A stretch of DNA of 44,267 nt from Gammaproteobacteria bacterium (GTDB lineage: Bacteria; Pseudomonadota; Gammaproteobacteria; Chromatiales; Chromatiaceae): the NCBI GenBank assembly GCA_011390365.1, contig JAABSM010000027.1, positions 1 to 44,267 on the forward strand, written 5' to 3'. Both the position numbers and the translations under genes were made by a program. Within the stretch, counting starts at the first letter, position 1. Each line of letters begins with the position of its first letter. This document shows, piece after piece, positions 39,607 to 44,267 of the stretch. Below the pieces are notes generated by a model. That model saw nothing but the letters and a program-made list of their open reading frames with translations. It was not told where the DNA came from and did no database searches.

Positions 39607-40449
39607 ATGCAAAATGGTACTTTATACGTCGTTTCGACCCCCATCGGCAACCTCGAAGACTTCTCCTTTCGTGCAGTGGAAGTATTGCGCGGCGTCGATC
39701 TGATCGCCAGCGAGGATACCCGCCACAGCCGCCCGCTCCTCGACCGATACGGGATCTCGGGCAAACTGATCGCCTATCACGACCACAACGAAGAGAGGGC
39801 CGGCGAGCGGCTGTTGCAACAAATGATGGAGGGGGCGAGTGTCGCGCTGATCAGTGACGCGGGTACGCCGTTGATCAGCGATCCCGGCTATTCGCTGGTC
39901 GCGCGCTGCCACGCCGCCGGGGTGCGGATCGTACCCGTGCCGGGGGCCAGCGCGCTACTGGCGGCGCTGGCCGCCGCCGGTCTGCCGACGGACCGCTTCT
40001 CCTTCGAAGGCTTCACCCCACGCACCGCCGCCAAGCGGCGGGCCTGTTACGAGGCGCTGGTCGCGGAACCGCGCACGCTGGTGTTCTACGAATCCTCCCA
40101 CCGTATCCTCGACAGCCTTGAGGATGCCGCGGCGATCTTCGGCGAGTCGAGAACCTGCGCCCTGGCCCGGGAGCTGACCAAGATCCACGAAACCATCCTG
40201 CGCGGCCCGCTGTCCGAGGTGTTGCAAAGGGTGCGCGAAGACGACAACCAGCGCAAGGGCGAATTCGTCATCGCGCTGGAGGGCGCGCGACCCATGCCGG
40301 ACGAGATCGACGCGGAGACCCGCAAGCTGTTGCAAACCCTACTCGACGAGTTGCCGGTCAAGCAGGCGACGGCGCTGGCGGCGCGCATCAGCGGCGTCAA
40401 GAAGAACCGCCTCTACCAACTTGCGCTGGATCTCAATTCCCGGCAATGA
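39607..40449 (+). CDS. rsmI: 16S rRNA 2'-O-methyltransferase RsmI
   Basis: RsmI methylates the 2'-OH of C1402 in 16S rRNA. The 280-residue protein has the tetrapyrrole-methylase fold. Diagnostic blocks are LYVVSTPIGNLEDFSFRAVE at the N-terminus, LIASEDTRHSRPLLDRYGI, VALISDAGTPLISDPGYSLV and PVPGASALLAALAAAGLP. The C-terminus ends in a short helical domain (AARISGVKKNRLYQLALDL). The start at ATG 39607 matches the family N-terminus; the frame is open further upstream, but that part overlaps the lpoA leader. It is divergent from lpoA, as in most gammaproteobacteria. Confidence 0.96.
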   Translation: MQNGTLYVVSTPIGNLEDFSFRAVEVLRGVDLIASEDTRHSRPLLDRYGISGKLIAYHDHNEERAGERLLQQMMEGASVALISDAGTPLISDPGYSLVARCHAAGVRIVPVPGASALLAALAAAGLPTDRFSFEGFTPRTAAKRRACYEALVAEPRTLVFYESSHRILDSLEDAAAIFGESRTCALARELTKIHETILRGPLSEVLQRVREDDNQRKGEFVIALEGARPMPDEIDAETRKLLQTLLDELPVKQATALAARISGVKKNRLYQLALDLNSRQ

Positions 40450-40461
40450 GCCGTCATCCGG

Positions 40462-40490
40462 TGCAATGGGTCCTATGCCGCTGGTATAAT
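40462..40490 (+). promoter_or_regulatory. candidate promoter upstream of dedD
   Basis: TGGTATAAT (40482-40490) is a consensus -10 hexamer with an extended TGn. TGCAAT at 40462, 17 bp upstream of the hexamer, is a weak -35. The extended -10 can compensate. The site lies about 95 bp before the dedD GTG start. Confidence 0.5.
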
Positions 40491-40582
40491 CGACCCGTTA
40501 ACTACTCGACTGGGGTTCGCGCGCGTGGGCCCTGGGGCGGCGGATGCCGTTCCGAATCCTACTACCAAAGCGGGGGGCACTG

Positions 40583-41338
40583 GTGGACGAGCCGTTGAAA
40601 CGCAGACTGGTCGGAGCGACGGTAATCCTGTCGCTGGTCGTCATTTTTATTCCCATGCTGGTGGAAGATGAGCCGATAACTCGCGAAGAGGTCGGCGAAA
40701 GCAAGATCCCTGAAGAGCCGGAGTCGGACCTGGTGCAGCGGGAGTTTCAAACCGAAGAGCTGGTGCCCCTCGGCGGCGACAAGGGCAAAGGTTCAAGCGC
40801 CGGCAACCGGGCCGCGGGCAATGGCTCGGGCGGCGAGAGCGCCGCCAGCCCGCCCGCCGGCGAAACCGCCAATGCCGTCGCGCAAGCCGGCCAGCAGGCG
40901 CAACCGCCAGGCGGCGGCGCTTCATCCGCCCCGCGGGTCGCGCCAGAGGTTGCGCGAAACCCTCCCGCCGCCAACGACGACGTCCCCGCCGTCGGCGTGG
41001 ATGTGGCGCCGCTGGAGGATCCCGAGCCGGAACCGGCCGTTTCAGAGGCCGCCGCCCAAGACGCCTCCCTTGAAGATCTGCGCCGCGGCGACCTCAAGGC
41101 CTGGGTGGTCCAGGTCGCCAGTTTCACCAACCCCAAATTCGCCAGCAACCTGGTTGACGAACTGCGGGAGAAGGGCTTCGCCGCCTTCATGGAAGATGTC
41201 CACAGCAACGGGCGGATCTGGTACCGGGTCGTCGTTGGACCGGAAGTCGACAAACAGCGCACCCGCGACCTCCAGGACGCCATCGTCAAGGCCACCGACG
41301 ACGAACGCCTGCGCGGCGCGATCAAGAGCTACCCCTGA
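40583..41338 (+). CDS. dedD: SPOR-domain cell-division protein (DedD-like)
   Basis: An inner-membrane protein of about 251 aa. The N-terminus VDEPLKRRLVGATVILSLVV then IFIPMLVEDEP is the characteristic DedD start: short cytoplasmic stretch, one transmembrane helix, periplasm. A long Pro/Ala/Gly-rich linker (about 45-165) follows, then a C-terminal SPOR domain (WVVQVASFTNPKFASNLVDE, GRIWYRVVVGPEVDKQRTRD), which binds denuded septal peptidoglycan. I prefer the GTG at 40583 because it reproduces the family N-terminus; an ATG at 40544 would add 13 residues. The usual neighbours folC, cvpA and purF are not next to it. Confidence 0.85.
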   Translation: MDEPLKRRLVGATVILSLVVIFIPMLVEDEPITREEVGESKIPEEPESDLVQREFQTEELVPLGGDKGKGSSAGNRAAGNGSGGESAASPPAGETANAVAQAGQQAQPPGGGASSAPRVAPEVARNPPAANDDVPAVGVDVAPLEDPEPEPAVSEAAAQDASLEDLRRGDLKAWVVQVASFTNPKFASNLVDELREKGFAAFMEDVHSNGRIWYRVVVGPEVDKQRTRDLQDAIVKATDDERLRGAIKSYP

Positions 41339-41355
41339 GACGAACGCGCTGCAAG

Positions 41356-41447
41356 GTAACCCATCACACCCGCTACCGAAAACTCCCTCTCCCCGCGGGA
41401 GAGTGCTGGGTTTAGGGCTCAAAATAGCCAGGGGGGTGAACGGCTGC
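41356..41447 (-). mobile_element. MITE-like palindromic element, copy C
   Basis: Read on the minus strand this 92-bp element follows copy A (27716-27800) block by block: GTTCACCCCCCTGGCTATTT, TGAGCCCT, CTCTCCCGCGGGGAGAGGGA and GTTTTCGGT. Ends are GCAGCCGTTC and GTAACCCATC, imperfect relatives of the GTAACCGTTC ends at 30679. A target duplication is no longer clear (CGCTGCAAG against CGCTGAACAG). It sits between dedD and tRNA-Lys. Confidence 0.65.
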
Positions 41448-41485
41448 CGCTGAACAGGCCGAGCACATTTTCTCCATCCAGCGGG

Positions 41486-41514
41486 TTCCCCTTCGCGCCA
41501 TTCTCCGCTATAAT
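41486..41514 (+). promoter_or_regulatory. promoter of tRNA-Lys
   Basis: A consensus TATAAT at 41509-41514 is followed by the GC-rich stretch GCGGCG, a discriminator typical of stable-RNA promoters under stringent control. The best -35 at 17-bp spacing is TTCCCC (41486), a poor match. Transcription would start about 12 bases before the mature tRNA. Confidence 0.6.
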
Positions 41515-41532
41515 GCGGCGCTCTTTAATTGA

Positions 41533-41608
41533 GGGTCGTTAGCTCAGTCGGTAGAGCAGTGGATTTTTAATCCATTGGTCGAAGGTTCGAATCCTTCACG
41601 ACCCACCA
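41533..41608 (+). tRNA. tRNA-Lys (anticodon UUU)
   Basis: A complete cloverleaf: acceptor GGGTCGT pairs with ACGACCC, D-arm AGCTCAGTCGGTAGAGC, anticodon stem GTGGA/TCCAT with loop TTTTTAA (anticodon TTT), T-arm GAAGGTTCGAATCCTTC, discriminator A and an encoded CCA. It closely resembles E. coli tRNA-Lys. An integrase gene begins 139 bp downstream on the same strand, so the 3' half is the probable insertion target of the island. Confidence 0.97.
41588..41608 (+). other. probable island attachment site (attL) in the tRNA 3' end
   Basis: Tyrosine integrases adjacent to a tRNA gene commonly recombine within the T-arm/acceptor 3' end, which is restored by the island. The matching direct repeat (attR) would lie beyond the right edge, so it cannot be confirmed here. 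Confidence 0.4.
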
Positions 41609-41683
41609 ACACCAAGATGCTGAAAATAAGGAAGTTTTCGGCACTCCCTACGGGGAACACGCAAAAGACGAAACCGAACCGGG

Positions 41684-41713
41684 GTACCAAATGGGTTACA
41701 CCTGCTTTGGTAC
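41684..41713. promoter_or_regulatory. inverted repeat upstream of the integrase
   Basis: GTACCAAA (41684-41691) and TTTGGTAC (41706-41713) form a perfect 8-bp dyad with a 14-bp spacer, 34 bp before the integrase ATG. It may be an operator or an arm-type binding site for integrase or excisionase. Confidence 0.4.
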
Positions 41714-41746
41714 GGTAGATTTCGCGTGTTTTTCGGAGGGCTCACC

Positions 41747-42820
41747 ATGGCCACTATCACCAAGCTGCAAAAGAAAACTGGCGTCCGTTACAAGGCGATC
41801 ATCCGCAAGCAAGGCCGCATCCTCAAGACGAAGACTTTCACCCGCAAAGCTGACGCCCAAACATGGGCGAATCGCATTGAAAGCGATCGGCAAACCCTCG
41901 AAGCGCTGGGCACCCCGGCGGCGACCATGACCCTGGCACAACTCGCAGACGAGTACATGCAGCAATGGGAGGGGCGAGACCAGAGCCGCCCTGCAAGGGT
42001 AGCGTTCTGGGTCGAAAAGATCGGCGACAAGAAGCTGGTCGACATCACCAAGACCGATATCCGCCAGATCCTCAACCGCTATGGGCAAGGCCAAGCCATG
42101 CGGGGAGACCGCGCGCAAGGTCGCAAGGCCACCAACCGCAAGCGCAGCCCCGCCACCGTCAACCGCATGAAGGCGGCGATATCCAGCCTCTTCGCCTATG
42201 CGATGGAGCAGGATTACATCGGCAACAACCCGGCACGCGCCATCAAATCCAAATCCGAGGCGAGACCGAAAGACCGCTATCTTTCGTCCGACGAGCGCGT
42301 GCGCCTGCTGAGTGCCTGCAATGCGTCCGAATGGCCCAAGTTGCCCTTGATGGTCATTATGGCCTTGACCACCGGCGCTAGGCTGGGGGAGCTGCTGAAA
42401 CTTCGCTGGCAGGATATCGACTTTGAACGCTCCATGGCCACTTGCCGTTACACCAAAAACGGAGACGACCGCCTGTTGCCCCTGCCAGCGTCGACCCTCA
42501 AGGAGCTGCGCAAGTGGCGAGAGGTGGGCTGTGGTCTGGTGTTCCCCAGCGTGCGCAAACCGGGCAAGCCGTTTGAATTCCGCAAACATTGGGACAAGGC
42601 CCTGGTGGATGCCGAGATCGAGAATTTCCGCTTCCATGACCTAAGACACAGCGCCGCGTCTTACCTCGTCATGGCCGGCGCTACTCTTCACGAAACGGCG
42701 GAGATACTGGGACACAAATCGACCCAGACCACGAAGCGCTACGCCCACCTGTCGACCGATCACAAGGCGGCGCTGGCGGAGCGTGTACTGGGTAACTTGA
42801 CCGGGGAGGGCGCGCAATGA
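41747..42820 (+). CDS. int: genomic-island tyrosine integrase
   Basis: A 357-residue site-specific recombinase. An N-terminal arm-binding-like region (MATITKLQKKTGVRYKAIIR) is followed by a core-binding domain at about 60-165 and a catalytic domain at about 175-345. All active-site residues are visible: Arg212 (TTGARLGEL), Lys237 (YTKNGD), His297 and Arg300 (FHDLRHSAA), His323 (LGHKSTQ) and Tyr332 (KRYAHL). It should catalyse integration and excision of the island at tRNA-Lys. The start at ATG 41747 is set by GGAGGG six bases upstream. Its stop overlaps the start of a 49-codon ORF. Confidence 0.95.
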   Translation: MATITKLQKKTGVRYKAIIRKQGRILKTKTFTRKADAQTWANRIESDRQTLEALGTPAATMTLAQLADEYMQQWEGRDQSRPARVAFWVEKIGDKKLVDITKTDIRQILNRYGQGQAMRGDRAQGRKATNRKRSPATVNRMKAAISSLFAYAMEQDYIGNNPARAIKSKSEARPKDRYLSSDERVRLLSACNASEWPKLPLMVIMALTTGARLGELLKLRWQDIDFERSMATCRYTKNGDDRLLPLPASTLKELRKWREVGCGLVFPSVRKPGKPFEFRKHWDKALVDAEIENFRFHDLRHSAASYLVMAGATLHETAEILGHKSTQTTKRYAHLSTDHKAALAERVLGNLTGEGAQ

Positions 42821-42966
42821 ATCACTTGCCCCCCCACCGAGCGGATGAATTCCGGGACCAGCTGCGCATCATTGATTGGTTGGACTGGGAGCATGCGGAG
42901 TTGAGCACGCGTGCGCATTGCTGGATTCATGCGCGCATGCTGGATCTTGAGTACAGCGACGAATAG
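42817..42966 (+). CDS. small acidic/aromatic ORF coupled to the integrase
   Basis: A 49-residue reading frame beginning MNHLPPHRADEFRDQLRIID and ending MLDLEYSDE. Its ATG overlaps the integrase stop as ATGA, which is good evidence that it is translated. It has a predicted helical centre with several Trp and His residues (DWLDWEH, HCWIHARM). I recognise no family. It could be an accessory protein modulating integrase, but nothing beyond position supports that. Confidence 0.5.
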   Translation: MNHLPPHRADEFRDQLRIIDWLDWEHAELSTRAHCWIHARMLDLEYSDE

Positions 42967-42976
42967 CAAACGAAAA

Positions 42977-43000
42977 GCCGGGTCTGGTGACAGGCCCGGC
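42977..43000 (-). terminator. 10-bp hairpin with GTGA tetraloop
   Basis: GCCGGGTCTG pairs with CAGGCCCGGC (one T-G pair) around GTGA, a GNRA-type loop. On the minus strand it is followed by TTTTCGTTT, so it could terminate minus-strand transcripts. On the plus strand it lies between two island genes and might instead limit read-through or stabilise mRNA. Confidence 0.4.
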
Positions 43001-43021
43001 GGGAATGGAGCCGCCACAGCA

Positions 43022-43717
43022 ATGGAAGATACCAAAATCGACCGCCGCGAAAAGATCCTGGACCTGATCTTTCACCGCCCCCTGGTCGAACATGACCCCG
43101 AGCTAAAGAAGCCCCCAAGGTGCACCGCCCCTATCACAGGCCCCGAGGCGATCACCCTAAACGATGAGCAGCGGAAGAAGATCCTCGTCATAATCAACCG
43201 CTTTTTTGATGACGACGACGAGACCGCAGCGACGGATATTTTTGCAGCTATCGAGCGCCATCAAATCGAAACCAGACTGCAGTCGTTGCAGGCCAACCGA
43301 TCCGATATTCGGCATGATATTTTTGAGCTGGCGAATTGCGCTTATGGATTACACCAGAGGATAGAATCTATCGAGTGCACCGAGGCTGAGAGCCTGCTGC
43401 ACGCCACCTGCAAGGAGTCCGGCACAGACTGGCGTCAAAGGGCAGCGGACATGCAGAGTGCACTCATTTTGCTGATGCAGGTTACCATGGCGGCAGAGCG
43501 CAAGACATCAAACCTCCAATCAACAACCAAGCCGGACCAGAACAGCAGAAATAATCTCATACGCCAATTGGCTGCAATCTTCGATTCATCCGAATATCAA
43601 GACGAAGAACGCAGAGCCCAAGACCGGAAAAATTTTATCAGCTCAATTTTGAGCGCAGTAGACATCACCCCGCCAAAGGATATCTCCAAGATCCTACGCT
43701 CGGCAAAATCTCGCTGA
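43022..43717 (+). CDS. genomic-island hypothetical protein
   Basis: A 231-residue soluble protein starting MEDTKIDRREKILDLIFHRP. I do not recognise it. It is rich in helices with charged surfaces (IIVINRFFDDDDETAATDIF-like acidic run at about 60-75; NSRNNLIRQLAAIFDSSEYQ near the end), with no membrane segment or signal. Codon use is somewhat less GC-rich than the chromosome core. ATG 43022 is preferred over the longer frame because the upstream part overlaps the small ORF and a hairpin. A GGAG lies about 13 bases upstream. It is followed by a 7-bp hairpin (ACGCTGC/GCAGCGT at 43775-43794). Confidence 0.6.
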   Translation: MEDTKIDRREKILDLIFHRPLVEHDPELKKPPRCTAPITGPEAITLNDEQRKKILVIINRFFDDDDETAATDIFAAIERHQIETRLQSLQANRSDIRHDIFELANCAYGLHQRIESIECTEAESLLHATCKESGTDWRQRAADMQSALILLMQVTMAAERKTSNLQSTTKPDQNSRNNLIRQLAAIFDSSEYQDEERRAQDRKNFISSILSAVDITPPKDISKILRSAKSR

Positions 43718-43831
43718 TTTTCTCGGCGAGTATTTGCCCGGCCCCGATTACCCCATGTGATTAAATGCGCCTCAACGCTGCAGAACCGCAGCGTCCACAG
43801 TATCACCCCACGATATTGAATGAGGCGAAAT

Positions 43832-44038
43832 ATGACCACACAACCCAACCTTTCCGACTTCCAAACCCCTGAGCAGATTGCAGACGACCATCCGCAATTC
43901 TCCGCCAAGACTATCAGCTGGTGGTTGCGCAACCGCCACAATAACGGCCTTGTCGATCACGTCCGCAAGGTCGGCAAAAAGTTGTATCTCCATCGCCCTG
44001 GATTCGCCACCTGGATCAATCAGCAGGTCGACCAGTAA
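43832..44038 (+). CDS. small helix-turn-helix-like protein (possible excisionase/AlpA-type regulator)
   Basis: A 68-residue protein. The sequence QTPEQIADDHPQFSAKTISW then WLRNRHNNGLVDHVRKVGKK is compatible with a winged or MerR-like helix-turn-helix that recognises DNA, followed by a short wing (KLYLHRPGFATWINQQ). Position, size and fold resemble excisionases and AlpA-like activators that island integrases use, but the match is by pattern only. ATG 43832 has GAGGCG upstream. It is an independent cistron, 114 bp after the hypothetical gene. Confidence 0.6.
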   Translation: MTTQPNLSDFQTPEQIADDHPQFSAKTISWWLRNRHNNGLVDHVRKVGKKLYLHRPGFATWINQQVDQ

Positions 44039-44145
44039 CCCCAGATAATCGACGCCACCCAGGGAGACGCCAGCCGGCGGGATTGCCGGTTATTCAAGCG
44101 TGTTCCCCGCGTCGAACTGGTGGTGCGTCGAAGGAGATTCAGATA

Positions 44146-44267
44146 ATGGAAAAAACCAACCCCCGGCACTCAGGCCGGGAGCGGATAGGACAGCAGGCAG
44201 GCACTTGCTATTCTACCCCGCCCCGCCCCCACTCGCCACCCCGCAAGCGACGCGCGCCATACAGCCA
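44146..44267 (+). CDS. 5' end of an island gene, cut by the window edge
   Basis: An ATG at 44146 with a strong ribosome-binding site (AAGGAG, spacing about 9) opens a frame without a stop to the right edge. The 40 visible residues are basic and proline-rich (MEKTNPRHSGRERIGQQAGT, then PPRPHSPPRKRRAPYS). This is too little to assign a family. The basic, disordered N-terminus would fit a replication or DNA-binding protein of the island, which is speculation. Confidence 0.5.
   Translation, partial: MEKTNPRHSGRERIGQQAGTCYSTPPRPHSPPRKRRAPYS

Noticed and set aside
1-44267. CRISPR arrays, rRNA genes, toxin-antitoxin pairs and known phage-defence operons
   Set aside because: I looked for regularly spaced repeats, rRNA motifs and typical small bicistronic pairs on both strands and found none that I could support.

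Overview
The window is GC-rich DNA from a gammaproteobacterium. The evidence is the set of lineage-typical envelope and housekeeping genes: lpoA-yraN-dolP facing rsmI, dedD, tamA/tamB and arfB, plus a tRNA-Lys(UUU) almost identical to the enterobacterial one. A bidirectional NAD-reducing [NiFe] hydrogenase and the base composition would suit a Chromatiales-like sulfur or phototrophic gammaproteobacterium, but that placement is inference.

Left part (1-6100): scraps of a rhodanese gene and a Cys/Met-metabolism PLP enzyme, an intact methyltransferase, then a minus-strand hoxF-hoxU-hoxY-hoxH operon coding for a group 3d-type H2:NAD+ oxidoreductase. A 119-bp palindromic insert lies between hoxF and hoxU. 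Next (6343-13701) come a small hypothetical gene, arfB, and tamA/tamB, with tamB upstream of tamA. Then (13913-18405) a tight three-gene unit codes for a secreted ricin-type lectin, a lipoprotein of the peptide-binding SBP family 5, and a fusion of a periplasmic-binding-protein domain with a pentameric ligand-gated ion channel. This looks like an envelope sensing module and is the most striking system here.

Middle (18598-22320): two secreted proteins of unknown role, one a DUF928 protein with sixteen RGV(S/A) tetrapeptides, then a response regulator with a degenerate GGDEF domain and an internally deleted pyruvate:ferredoxin oxidoreductase scar. A 5.6-kb gene for a secreted Ca-binding-repeat/DUF1566 protein (22450-28044) is broken in its third DUF1566 unit.

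The segment 27712-31000 is a pile-up of mobile DNA: a palindromic MITE-like element, the 3' half of a group II intron, an AT-rich gene cassette with a recognisable integron attC site, the 5' half of a group II intron starting exactly in the attC core, an antisense integrase remnant, and a third, decayed intron 3' end split by a 156-bp MITE with 8-bp target duplications. A lower-GC amine oxidase, a decayed nitroreductase and a DUF-type membrane protein follow (31024-33781).

Right part (34176-41608): a ComEA-like HhH/phospholipase-D nuclease, a GlcD-type oxidase, dolP, yraN and lpoA (minus strand), rsmI and dedD (plus strand), another copy of the MITE family, and tRNA-Lys. From 41609 to the end is the start of a genomic island integrated at that tRNA: tyrosine integrase, small ORFs, a predicted helix-turn-helix protein and a partial gene.

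Two dispersed non-coding repeat families run through the window: a MITE-like element (27716, 30679, 41356) and a REP-like hairpin element (1214, 22035, 34018).
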